This document shows, in pieces, positions 1 through 8,437 of a stretch of 59,232 nucleotides of DNA. The position numbers and the translations under genes were made by a program. Source of the DNA: CAYGUK01 sp964352985 (GTDB taxonomy: Bacteria > Pseudomonadota > Gammaproteobacteria > JAHCLG01); contig CAYGUK010000008.1 of the NCBI GenBank assembly GCA_964352985.1, positions 1 through 59,232 of the forward strand, given 5' to 3'. The first letter of the stretch is position 1. Every line of letters begins with the position of its first letter. The notes beneath the pieces were generated by a model. The model saw nothing but the letters and a program-made list of their open reading frames with translations. It made no database searches and was not told where the DNA came from.

Positions 1-11
1 TGAAAAGTAAA

Positions 12-560
12 TTATTCAAACAATGCTTCTTTATCTAAATTTTTACTATAAAGAGGGAATTTTAAAATTGATTTTATCTCTGAAGCAAAAACAAAATAAT
101 CTTCCGTTTTAAAAAAATACAATGGTTTTATGCCATATCTATCTCTCGCAATGAATAATTCTTTATTTTTTTTATTCCAGATTGCAAAACTAAACATACC
201 ATTTAATTTTTCAACTGCTTTTTCACCCCAATGCATATAAGATTTCAACAATACTTCAGTATCAGTTTGGGTTTTGAATTTATATCCTAATCCAATCAAT
301 ATAGTTCTTAGATCACGAAAATTATAAATTTCTCCATTAAAAGTTAGAATAAAATTTCCATCATCTGAAGTAAATGGCTGATGACCCGCTTTAGATAAAT
401 CAATAATTGATAATCTTTTATGACCTAAAGCAATATTTTCATCAATATAGATTCCACTATCATCTGGACCTCGGTGATGCAAAACATCATTCATTTCACT
501 GATTATTTCAGAGTTATTTGCTAAATTTCTAGATGAAAAAATTCCACATATTCCACACAT
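12..560 (-). pseudogene. asparagine synthetase-like (AsnB/WbpS type) amidotransferase, broken after the glutaminase domain
   Basis: The 182 readable residues are a complete class II glutamine amidotransferase domain. Cys2 is the nucleophile after Met removal, followed by the HHRGPDD segment, the FNGEIYN motif and the ARDRYGIKPLYF segment. AsnB-type enzymes normally continue into a synthetase domain of about 400 residues. Here a TAA stop at 12-14 falls where the family has tyrosine in the E-Y-F/L-T-F-Q segment, and the codons beyond it in the same frame still read F-T-F. The intact paralogue at 14438 has the Tyr form (DYLTFQ). So this looks like a nonsense mutation (TAT/TAC to TAA) and not a natural stand-alone domain. 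The rest lies outside the window. It is the last visible gene of the minus-strand polysaccharide operon, starting 4 bases after the stop of the upstream epimerase gene. In O-antigen loci such enzymes amidate uronic acids. Confidence 0.75.
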
Positions 561-564
561 ATCT

Positions 565-1473
565 TCAGACCTGCAATAATTCAGTTTGAGATATGAAATT
601 ATTTATTGTTTGTTTAATTCCATCTTCAAATATTATTTTTGGCACATAACCAAAAACACTTTTTATTTTGGAAATATCAGCAACCCATCCACCCTCGTTA
701 CATTGTGGTTGCTGCTTGATAATCGCTTTCTTATCAAGATAATATGAAATTATATTTACCATTTCTAAAAAGGAAATTTCTTGGGAGCCAGCTAAATTGA
801 AAATGTCACACCCATCAACTTCAGCATCAATTAAATATTTAATTGCATCACATATATCAGAAATATAAATTGGACTTAGTTTAATTCCGGATGTTCCATA
901 TATTGTCACTTCTTGTTGTTGATAAATAGCATTGATCAAGTTTGGAACTAGCATATCTTTTTGATTTAAACCATAGGGTGTAAATAATCTTAAAATTGTA
1001 CTCGGTACAAACTCACTAAAACTTTTTACTAATTGTTCAGCCATTAATTTAGTAGTCGCATAAAAGCTAGTTGGTGTTAACTCTGCACTCGTCTCTGAGA
1101 TAGGCTTAGTATGCTGTTGATAAACGTTTGCTGATGAAAAATATATAAAATGCTTAACATTGTTTAGTTCACTCCATTTTAATAAATGGAATAAACTATT
1201 CACATTTACAGCAAAAATATCTTCCGCAGATGTCGGAAATTGGCGATAGAAATGTGATTGTGCCAAGGCGATAATGATATCTATATTATGATTTGCTAAC
1301 GATTTCAATACATTTGGATCTGTCAAATCCATTGTAATCATCTTGACTCGATCACTTATATTTTCAGCGATTGAATGTTGATGAGTTATAGCAATCACAT
1401 TATGTTGCAAAGATAAACTGTGACATATATGACGGCCAATAAATCCACTCGCCCCAGTAATTAATATATTCAT
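565..1473 (-). CDS. NAD-dependent epimerase/dehydratase (extended SDR family)
   Basis: This 302-residue protein begins with the Rossmann motif GASGFIG at residues 7-13. It has a catalytic Tyr-x-x-x-Lys (YATTK) at about 139-143 with a preceding Ser/Ala-rich strand (YFSSANVY), which fits sugar-nucleotide epimerases, dehydratases or reductases such as GalE or RmlD relatives. The sequence does not fix the substrate. It lies between the methyltransferase gene and the broken asnB-like gene on the minus strand with very short spacing, so it belongs to the same operon and presumably makes or finishes a nucleotide sugar for the exported glycan. Length is normal for the family. Confidence 0.85.
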   Translation of the reverse strand: MNILITGASGFIGRHICHSLSLQHNVIAITHQHSIAENISDRVKMITMDLTDPNVLKSLANHNIDIIIALAQSHFYRQFPTSAEDIFAVNVNSLFHLLKWSELNNVKHFIYFSSANVYQQHTKPISETSAELTPTSFYATTKLMAEQLVKSFSEFVPSTILRLFTPYGLNQKDMLVPNLINAIYQQQEVTIYGTSGIKLSPIYISDICDAIKYLIDAEVDGCDIFNLAGSQEISFLEMVNIISYYLDKKAIIKQQPQCNEGGWVADISKIKSVFGYVPKIIFEDGIKQTINNFISQTELLQV

Positions 1474-1535
1474 ACTGCTCAGCTGTTAATTTTTAAAATA
1501 TAATACATTTTTACAAATTTCCATCATAACTTAAA

Positions 1536-2513
1536 TCAACGTTTTTTTAATGCATAAAAACAGCCTAAGTCTTTATTGTATTGGGGATAAAATGTTTGAT
1601 GTATCTCATGAATAACATATTCCTTTTGAATTAATTCTTCAAACCAACCCCTATCCAAATGAAAGATATGACACTTATCGATACGCTGTAAATTTTGATC
1701 ATATGGATTATATGGTTTACTACCTGGCACGTAACCCGCCCAAATAAGTAAAGTTCCATCTTGCGTCAACACCCTTTTAATTTCTGATAAACATTGATCG
1801 AGTAATATCATATGATCCAATGATGTTGATACCATGACGGTAGCAAATGTTTCATCAGGCCAGGGTAAATATTCTGCCAATCCCTTATGGAACATAAAAG
1901 GATGGCCTTCACGTTCACCTAATGGATCGACACCTGCAATATGTTCAATTGGATAATCTTTTAAGTAGACTGGTAACTCTTGCATGCCACAACCAATATC
2001 TAAAACATTTCCTTTTAAAAATGGAAGTGCAAAGTATTGGAATTTCCAAGCCTCAGCATGACCTTCGACTGATAAATTTGATTCAGGTGCATCGAGATAA
2101 GATTTTTCACCTTCTTCCTGACATAATTCCCATAACTCACAAGCTTTAGGAACGATTTGACGCAATTTATTTAGTGATTCGTCCAATCCATAATTCTCGT
2201 ATGGTTCAGGGATAGGTTTTATGTCAGAGACATTTTGATCCGCAATTAAATGTTTTCTGACATTTAACAAAGAACACTGGAATGAATTATTTAAGTTCAT
2301 TACTAAATTAAGCATTTCTTGATTTTTAATACTTATTTGATTATCAATATAAGCTTGTCTTTGGTTTTGATCTTCTAACAATAGTTGTTTTAACTGTTCA
2401 AAAGCATTCGATATATCACTGCTTGAGGCCTTATTTTTAACCATCTTAGTTACAGATTGTTTTAGTGATTTGATGATATCTAATATTTTTTTATCAGCAT
2501 CCTTTGTTAACAT
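1536..2513 (-). CDS. SAM-dependent methyltransferase with helical N-terminal extension
   Basis: The C-terminal half holds a class I (type 11) methyltransferase. Motif I is VLDIGCG (about residue 171), an acidic strand end follows (GVDP), then the DETFATVMVSTSLDH segment and the EIKRVLTQDGTLLIWAG strand. The first 150 residues are predicted helical or coiled and rich in Lys, Gln and Asn, with no recognised domain. The start is well supported by TAGGAGAG upstream, and the first codons overlap the end of wzt. In ABC-exported O-antigens, methyltransferases often cap the non-reducing chain end recognised by the Wzt C-terminal domain. The direct wzt-methyltransferase coupling here fits that role, but substrate and capping function are inferred. 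Confidence 0.8.
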   Translation of the reverse strand: MLTKDADKKILDIIKSLKQSVTKMVKNKASSSDISNAFEQLKQLLLEDQNQRQAYIDNQISIKNQEMLNLVMNLNNSFQCSLLNVRKHLIADQNVSDIKPIPEPYENYGLDESLNKLRQIVPKACELWELCQEEGEKSYLDAPESNLSVEGHAEAWKFQYFALPFLKGNVLDIGCGMQELPVYLKDYPIEHIAGVDPLGEREGHPFMFHKGLAEYLPWPDETFATVMVSTSLDHMILLDQCLSEIKRVLTQDGTLLIWAGYVPGSKPYNPYDQNLQRIDKCHIFHLDRGWFEELIQKEYVIHEIHQTFYPQYNKDLGCFYALKKR

Positions 2514-4231
2514 ACTATCTCTCCTAAATCTTGTGCTATTGTTTCATTTTCCAAATTGTCATGTTGCCATTCAACATCTGGATAAAATATAGAAACTTCC
2601 GGATAACCATTCCTTAATATACTAATATCATAGTAGTAGTGACGATACTCATAAAAATCAACACTACTATTATGGTTTGGTAAAATACCTAAAGATAAAT
2701 AATACTCACCTTGAGTTAACTGAATTTTAGGAAAATGAGCCGTAATACATCCATTTTGAAATTTTCTAGTTCTGTATTCTACATCATAATATTGTTGTAA
2801 GGTATTATCGTCATAATGTCTATTAGTGTTAAAAGCAGCAACATTTAAGAAATCGGATTTTCTAGTAATAGCACAAGCTAAACCGACCGGCTCAAGTACT
2901 TTTATTTTATCTCGATATTTTTCTTGAATTCGATAATAAACCTTAAGTGTCATCTGTTCTAGAAATCTAAATACGTTACTACTCTTATTATCTTTATCTA
3001 ATATTTCTATTTTATAAATTTCATAAGGTCCTTTACGGAAAATAACATTTTTACTGTCTTCTCCGGCGTGTTGTTTGATCACATCTTCGTTAATAGTACG
3101 AATATCAGTTAGTGAATCATCACGTTGGGATTCTAAATTATCATCTGATTCTGACTCAACTTCGGGGGTCAGAATTTCTGTTGATACTATTTCTGTATCT
3201 ATCGTTGGGGGTATTTCCTCAGCAGCCGATAATTGTTCTTCAGTTTCACTTTGATTCACTAAAGCTTCTATTGGTTCGGGTTCTTGATTAACAATCGGTT
3301 CAATTGACATGGTCACTTCAGGAGGAGTTAACAAGTTCTCTGACTCATTTACTTTCTCATCTAAAACAATAAGTGTTTCTTCAGAATTTTCACCCGCTAA
3401 TATCGCATGTCCAGAATATTCATAGGCTCTTACTACATCAATAGATTTGCCAATTTGTTTAATACCACCTTTTTCAAGCCAAATCGCTCTGTCACATAAT
3501 TGTATAACCATTGATCCAGAATGAGAGACAAATAAAACCGTTGCACCAGAAGCACATATTTTTTTAATTCTGGCCATGCATTTTTGGGCAAAGAAGGTAT
3601 CACCAGCAGCTAAGGCTTCATCAACAATAAAAATATCTGGCTGAATACTAATTGCAGTCGCAAATGTTAATCTAGCTTGCATACCACTTGAATAGGTATG
3701 AAAAGGCTGATCAATAACTGACTCAAGTTCACTAAATTCAATAATCCAATCTCTTACTTCAGCTATTTGCTTATTAGACATCCCCATGTAAGTGCAACCC
3801 ATTTCAACATTTTGTCGACCAGTGTATTGCGGGTGAAATCCCGTACCAAGTTCTAAAATAGTTGAAAGTTTTCCATTAACTTTACAAATGCCAGTTGTGG
3901 GTTGTAAATTTCCTGATATAACTTTGAGCAGAGTACTCTTGCCGGCACCATTAACCCCAACAACGCCAACAACTTCACCACGTTTGATTTCAAAACTCAA
4001 ATCACGTAGTGCCCAATATTCTTCATGATAAATTTTATTTTTTCTAGAAAAATATTCTTTAACAAGATCGATAGGCTTCTTATAAACCTTAAAACATTTT
4101 GAAACATCTGTTAATGAAATTGCAATATCACTGTATGGGGTAACTGAGTTTTCAGAATTTTTGTTCTCAATATTTTGAACTGCTTGGTCAGATAAATTTT
4201 CTGGTAATATATTTTCTTGTTCTTGACTCAT
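2507..4231 (-). CDS. wzt: polysaccharide ABC exporter ATPase, Wzt type with C-terminal glycan-binding domain
   Basis: This is the ATPase of an ABC-2 polysaccharide exporter. Walker A is GVNGAGKSTLLK (about residue 93), the signature is YSSGMQARL, and Walker B with its following loop is IVDEALAAGD. The C-terminal 180 residues (about 395-574) have the beta-rich character of the Wzt C-terminal domain that binds the terminated O-antigen chain. At 574 residues it is longer than most Wzt proteins. The extra length is an acidic Glu/Ser/Thr/Pro-rich linker from about residue 278 to 385 between the two domains. Its start overlaps the wzm stop by 4 bases (4228-4231) and its end overlaps the methyltransferase start. 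Translational coupling through all three genes is likely. Confidence 0.93.
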   Translation of the reverse strand: MSQEQENILPENLSDQAVQNIENKNSENSVTPYSDIAISLTDVSKCFKVYKKPIDLVKEYFSRKNKIYHEEYWALRDLSFEIKRGEVVGVVGVNGAGKSTLLKVISGNLQPTTGICKVNGKLSTILELGTGFHPQYTGRQNVEMGCTYMGMSNKQIAEVRDWIIEFSELESVIDQPFHTYSSGMQARLTFATAISIQPDIFIVDEALAAGDTFFAQKCMARIKKICASGATVLFVSHSGSMVIQLCDRAIWLEKGGIKQIGKSIDVVRAYEYSGHAILAGENSEETLIVLDEKVNESENLLTPPEVTMSIEPIVNQEPEPIEALVNQSETEEQLSAAEEIPPTIDTEIVSTEILTPEVESESDDNLESQRDDSLTDIRTINEDVIKQHAGEDSKNVIFRKGPYEIYKIEILDKDNKSSNVFRFLEQMTLKVYYRIQEKYRDKIKVLEPVGLACAITRKSDFLNVAAFNTNRHYDDNTLQQYYDVEYRTRKFQNGCITAHFPKIQLTQGEYYLSLGILPNHNSSVDFYEYRHYYYDISILRNGYPEVSIFYPDVEWQHDNLENETIAQDLGEIVC

Positions 4232-5079
4232 ATCGCATCCCCAAACAAGGGTCGTAATGAATTAAATACTAATGCACCCACACCAAACAGTAAAAAAGAA
4301 AAGACAATATTTACTATCCAAGCAATTGGATGTGCCATATAACCAAAATAAAGCACATCTTGATAGCACCATATCATATAGCTATAAGGATTCGCATATA
4401 ACAAAGGCTTAAACAAAGTGGGAACCCATTTTGGTATAAAAACGATGGGCATAAAATAAATTCCAACCATCGTATATAAAACAATAAAATCTTTAAAATC
4501 TTTAACAAAACAACTTAATGCAGATAATAAAAAACCTAACCCAATAATGGATACAGTTTGTAATCCAATTAATAACGGTAAATAAAGATAAGTGAGAGGT
4601 ATAGTATGATACTTTATCAATACATAGCCAAATAAAATCATAAATGATGCAATTAGTGGAAAAATAGAGGCAACAACTGATTTAACTGGCAAAATTTCAA
4701 TTGGAAAAATAACTTGTTGAACTAAATTAGCAGAGCCATAAATTGAAGTACACGTTTTAACCATGTTCGTTTGATAGTTTAACCATGGAATCATTCCAGC
4801 TAATAAATAAGTTGTATAATCATAATGAAATCCTTTGGTGCCAGTAATATGTTCCTTAAACACAACACCAAATAAAAAGAAATAAACACAAATTAAAAAA
4901 ATTGGTTGAATATAGTTCCACCATGCACCAAACACTTGTCCGGCATAAGCCTGAGAAAGCTCGGCTTTAGCTAGTTTACCGATTAGTCTTCTATTATGAA
5001 TCATACTACGAATCATTTGATATGAATCAAAAATCATCGCCGAAATATTATTTTGTTTAGTACTTGTTACCGTTGCCAT
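4228..5079 (-). CDS. wzm: polysaccharide ABC exporter permease, Wzm type (ABC-2)
   Basis: This 283-residue integral membrane protein has about six hydrophobic segments. It shows the ABC-2 permease layout: a cytoplasmic amphipathic N-terminus (RSMIHNRRLIGKLAKAEL), then GVVFKEHI, the periplasmic/gate loop around TYLLAGMIPWL, and YANPYSYMIWCYQDVLYFG near the C-terminus. It forms the inner-membrane channel through which undecaprenyl-linked O-antigen or a related glycan is flipped, powered by the Wzt encoded immediately downstream with a 4-base overlap. No Wzx flippase or Wzy polymerase is visible in the window, so this glycan probably uses the ABC-transporter route. Confidence 0.93.
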   Translation of the reverse strand: MATVTSTKQNNISAMIFDSYQMIRSMIHNRRLIGKLAKAELSQAYAGQVFGAWWNYIQPIFLICVYFFLFGVVFKEHITGTKGFHYDYTTYLLAGMIPWLNYQTNMVKTCTSIYGSANLVQQVIFPIEILPVKSVVASIFPLIASFMILFGYVLIKYHTIPLTYLYLPLLIGLQTVSIIGLGFLLSALSCFVKDFKDFIVLYTMVGIYFMPIVFIPKWVPTLFKPLLYANPYSYMIWCYQDVLYFGYMAHPIAWIVNIVFSFLLFGVGALVFNSLRPLFGDAI

Positions 5080-5119
5080 GAATTATTTATCTCTATTTAA
5101 GTGATTATCAAAAATTTGC

Positions 5120-6115
5120 TTATGCTGTTTCTAAAACTTTTTCTTTATTTTGATTGATATTATTGTGTTTACGTTTCCACACAATCAATTTCTCTAGACC
5201 TTCACGTAGGGAAGTTTTTGCCTTAAATTCTAATTGTTGCTCTGCTTTTTTAGGGCATCCAATGCGATTTTTTACAAATGTTTTTCCAGCCGCACCAAAC
5301 TCGATTGAGACATCAGCTTGAGTGATATCAATAATTAACTCAGCTAATTCTTTGATTGAAGTTCTAATGCCTGTTCCAACATTATAAAATTCATCTACAG
5401 TATCAGCTTTCATTGCTTGAACATTCGCTCTTGCACAATCTTCTACAAAGACAAAATCATAAGCTTGGCTACCATCACCATAGATAGTAATTGGTTGACC
5501 ATTATCAATCGCATCAATCATTTTCATAATTACTGCGATATAGGCGCCTTTGTAATCTTGTCTCGGACCATAAACATTCATATAACGGAGACCAACAAAA
5601 GGTAAACCATAACGATGATGAAAAGCATGTAACATTGCTTCTGAAGCTATTTTAGTCGCGCCATAAAAATTATCATTGTTAAATGGATGCTCTTCTGTCA
5701 TCGGCTCAGAAATAGCATCACCATAAACAGATGCAGAAGAAGAATAGACCAAACGTTTGACGCCATTTTTATGGCATGCTTCCATCACATTAAAACTACC
5801 TTCGATGTTTACTTGGAATGCCGAGCGAGGAAATTCATAACATTGTAATAACCATAATGCAGCAAAATGGAATACACCATCTACATTGGCAAACGCATTA
5901 TTTAAAATATCGGTTTGACAAATATCACCACCAGCTTGGAAAATTGATACTCTGGGATCAGTGAGTATATGTTGTAAATTTTCTTTTGTTCCGCGACTAA
6001 AATTATCATATATTATTATTTCTGCGGGGTTTTCAATTAACATCTGTTCAACGGTATGAGAGCCTATTAATCCTGCCCCCCCAACCACAACAAAACGCTT
6101 ATTTTTTATTTCCAT
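5120..6115 (-). CDS. NAD-dependent nucleotide-sugar epimerase (GalE-like extended SDR)
   Basis: The N-terminus carries the glycine-rich VVGGAGLIGSH motif, followed by YDNFSRGTKENL, typical of UDP-glucose 4-epimerase relatives. The catalytic pair is YGATK (about residue 150-154), preceded by YSSSASVYGD. The segment GDGSQAYDFVFVEDCARA is the usual substrate/cofactor loop. It is a soluble cytoplasmic enzyme of 331 residues, and its likely reaction is C4 epimerisation or 4,6-modification of a UDP-sugar. It is the first gene of the minus-strand exporter operon, with AGGAAC upstream of the ATG and a good promoter about 60 bases before it. Three more paralogous extended SDRs occur in this locus (565, 13175 and 21991). 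Confidence 0.87.
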   Translation of the reverse strand: MEIKNKRFVVVGGAGLIGSHTVEQMLIENPAEIIIYDNFSRGTKENLQHILTDPRVSIFQAGGDICQTDILNNAFANVDGVFHFAALWLLQCYEFPRSAFQVNIEGSFNVMEACHKNGVKRLVYSSSASVYGDAISEPMTEEHPFNNDNFYGATKIASEAMLHAFHHRYGLPFVGLRYMNVYGPRQDYKGAYIAVIMKMIDAIDNGQPITIYGDGSQAYDFVFVEDCARANVQAMKADTVDEFYNVGTGIRTSIKELAELIIDITQADVSIEFGAAGKTFVKNRIGCPKKAEQQLEFKAKTSLREGLEKLIVWKRKHNNINQNKEKVLETA

Positions 6116-6171
6116 AATCCAAATCTGTTCCTATAAAAATGCACATAAGGCATCATAATAACGGTTGCAGA

Positions 6172-6200
6172 ATTATACAGTGAACAGTTTATGCTAGCAA
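6172..6200 (-). promoter_or_regulatory. sigma70-type promoter of the epimerase-wzm-wzt operon
   Basis: Reading the minus strand, TTGCTA (6200-6195) is followed after 17 bases by a perfect TATAAT (6177-6172). This leaves a leader of about 50 bases before the ATG at 6115. The MITE-like element ends about 30 bases upstream of the -35 box, so it could influence this promoter. Confidence 0.6.
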
Positions 6201-6229
6201 GAATACAGTTTTGAACATCTAAAATAAGT

Positions 6230-6373
6230 CAGGACTTACGCAAAACGAAGATTTAGTTTGTAGTCGAGGCATAATCTGCAGTGAAAAGCGCAGTGTACGA
6301 ATGGTACATGAGCATTTGAACGAAGATTATAACGAAGACCACGGACAAAAGCTGAAGTTTTGCGTAAGTCCTG
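6230..6373. mobile_element. MITE-like element with 17-bp terminal inverted repeats and 5-bp target duplication
   Basis: Perfect 17-base inverted repeats bound this 144-bp segment: caggacttacgcaaaac at 6230-6246 and its exact complement at 6357-6373. The element is directly flanked by taagt on both sides (6225-6229 and 6374-6378), which reads as a 5-bp target-site duplication. Inside there is no transposase, only short open frames. The GGACTTACGCA end resembles ends seen in IS5-like elements and their MITEs, but that family link is from memory. It sits exactly in the divergent intergenic region between the minus-strand exporter operon and the plus-strand radical SAM gene, between the two promoters. 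Confidence 0.8.
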
Positions 6374-6410
6374 TAAGTGTTTCATAATAATTTTCGTGCT
6401 TAGCAATGTT

Positions 6411-6439
6411 TTGCGTTCATATAACATCTTCATTATAAT
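6411..6439 (+). promoter_or_regulatory. candidate promoter of the radical SAM operon
   Basis: TTGCGT (6411-6416) and TATAAT (6434-6439) are separated by 17 bases. The -10 box is perfect and the -35 box matches only in its first three bases. The predicted leader to the ATG at 6504 is about 58 bases. It starts just outside the right end of the MITE-like element. Confidence 0.5.
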
Positions 6440-6503
6440 TTGCGCTGCTTAAACTATGGGCTAAATATTTTTAGTCACTAACTAAATTTAAAGGTTAAGA
6501 GAA

Positions 6504-8411
6504 ATGCATGAAAATATGGAATTAGGTTTATACCCATTTGTAATTGAAGTTACAAAACATTGCAACATGAAATGCACTATGTGTGTCTCACATGCTGATA
6601 AGCTTTATCAGGGACAAGCGGATAGTCAACCAAACTTTATTGATTTTGAATTCTTTAAAGATCTCGTTCAACAATATAAAGCGCTTAAGCAAAATGTTGG
6701 AAAATCCGTTTTGCCGCAGTTCCAAGGTGAACCTTTAATGTATCCAAAATTTTATGAAGCTTGTGAATATCTCGAAAGTGTTGGCATGGACTTTTCTTTC
6801 ACAACAAATGGATCGGCTATGACTGAAAAATTAGCCAACAGATTATTAAAACTTAAACATTTTAAATCTATTATATTTTCGTATGATGGTGCAAGTCGTG
6901 ATGTTTATGAAAGTGTTCGTCTTGGTGGAAAATATAATCAAGTTGTCACTAATATTACTAACTTTGTTAATGCTAGAAACTCTAATTCACGTAGAGATTT
7001 AAATATTAATTTAAACAATACCGAGTTACCAACAAATAAACATGAAATGGATTTATTACTCCACCTTTGGTCAGATAAAGTAAATTCAATTTCAACCAGT
7101 AACGTTGCCTATAAAGGTCGTCCAACTTACTTTAACTTTAAACCCCAAGAACGTATTCCATGCGGAGATTTATGGCATTTCATGGTGGTTCTAACCGATG
7201 GTAAAGTTGTACCATGTTGCCGTGATTATTTATATGAAATTGATGTGGGTAATTTAAAAGAAAAAACTTTAGAAGAAGTTTGGTTAGGACCTGAATATGA
7301 ATATATGAGACGCATGCATCTCGAAGGCCGCTGGGGTGAGCTCAATCTTTGTAATAATTGTGATACTTGGATGTGTCGTGATCAAAAAAGAATTAATCAG
7401 CATAGAACATCTAATGTTAGCACTTCAATTGGCGCCTTTTTTGAAACATTTACCAAAGATTTTGATTCTGCACCATTAGAGTTAATGAATTCTGAAATAT
7501 TGTCGAATCCAAGCTATTGGAGTTCAAGCCACAAAAGTGGCAAAATCAGTGCTCTAGAAAATTCAAAACTCAAGTTAGAATTACCTAAAACAAAGAATCT
7601 TGAATTTTTACGTTTGGATATTCCCTTACAAAATGTTAAGAAAAAAGAAAACATTAAAGAATACGTTGTGAAAGGTCTCATCAAATCCGAGAACAAAGTT
7701 TGTTTTTCAATAGCTGGTCGCGAAAAAGTCGGGGTTACCGATATAGTCAGAACTGATTTTGAAGGAACTGGTAACATCGAGTTTTTAATAAAATTTCCTC
7801 TTAATACTGAGCTAGATGATAAACTCACAATCATCTTCTATAATATAGCACCGGAATTAAACAATGCTTTTATCTTAGAAGATATCCAACTCATTTGTGA
7901 AATAAAAAATGTAGGAGAAGATTCTCTTTTTGTACCTCAATTAATTGAAAAAGCTGTAGATTGGAATTGGCAAAAATCAATCGTACAACTTAATCCAAAC
8001 AACAAAATCATTAAGACAGACTTACCAAATGGTGCCCTAAAATTTCAAACATCAACTTCAAATAATTCTGAAGAATTTAAGTTTATACTTCCTGATATTG
8101 AAGATGCAGGACAATATGCTTTACATCTAGTCATAGGTTTTGGTAATCACACTGAAAGCCCAATCCAATTTTTTGACGCTGAAGGTAATATGTTGTTTGA
8201 AGATTATATTTTACCTTGTGGAAAAAGCTATTTCGAATGGAATTTTACGCTCGACATGAATAACTCAGTATTTCCAAAATACTTTGTTATAAGCAATAAG
8301 AACTTTGCTGATGCAAAATTTCTCATAGATAAAATCTGGCTATTAAAACATTGTGAGAAAAAAGAAAAACGTAAATATAAAACTTTCGAAATCGCAGCAG
8401 AAACAGCGTAA
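6504..8411 (+). CDS. radical SAM/SPASM protein with large C-terminal extension
   Basis: The radical SAM cluster motif CNMKCTMC gives C20, C24 and C27. A SPASM-type second cluster follows at about residues 220-300: CGDLW, VVPCCRDY, then CNNCDTWMCRD, with the typical GNLKEKTLEEVW spacer. After about residue 310 comes a 320-residue C-terminal region without iron-sulfur cysteines. It looks beta-rich and resembles two carbohydrate-binding-like sandwiches (for example the RVGFGNHTESPIQFF-type strand pattern). Such proteins in polysaccharide loci modify sugars or peptides, and the substrate here is unknown. The start follows a purine-rich AAGGTTAAGAGAA. It leads a plus-strand operon with the glycosyltransferase and GNAT genes. 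Confidence 0.82.
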   Translation: MHENMELGLYPFVIEVTKHCNMKCTMCVSHADKLYQGQADSQPNFIDFEFFKDLVQQYKALKQNVGKSVLPQFQGEPLMYPKFYEACEYLESVGMDFSFTTNGSAMTEKLANRLLKLKHFKSIIFSYDGASRDVYESVRLGGKYNQVVTNITNFVNARNSNSRRDLNINLNNTELPTNKHEMDLLLHLWSDKVNSISTSNVAYKGRPTYFNFKPQERIPCGDLWHFMVVLTDGKVVPCCRDYLYEIDVGNLKEKTLEEVWLGPEYEYMRRMHLEGRWGELNLCNNCDTWMCRDQKRINQHRTSNVSTSIGAFFETFTKDFDSAPLELMNSEILSNPSYWSSSHKSGKISALENSKLKLELPKTKNLEFLRLDIPLQNVKKKENIKEYVVKGLIKSENKVCFSIAGREKVGVTDIVRTDFEGTGNIEFLIKFPLNTELDDKLTIIFYNIAPELNNAFILEDIQLICEIKNVGEDSLFVPQLIEKAVDWNWQKSIVQLNPNNKIIKTDLPNGALKFQTSTSNNSEEFKFILPDIEDAGQYALHLVIGFGNHTESPIQFFDAEGNMLFEDYILPCGKSYFEWNFTLDMNNSVFPKYFVISNKNFADAKFLIDKIWLLKHCEKKEKRKYKTFEIAAETA

Positions 8412-8437
8412 ATGAGCTCATAAAAAGGTATCTAATT

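Noticed and set aside
6236..6433. 65-codon minus-strand frame across the MITE-like element
   Set aside because: It starts outside the element, runs through both inverted repeats and has no ribosome site; the inverted-repeat structure explains the sequence better.
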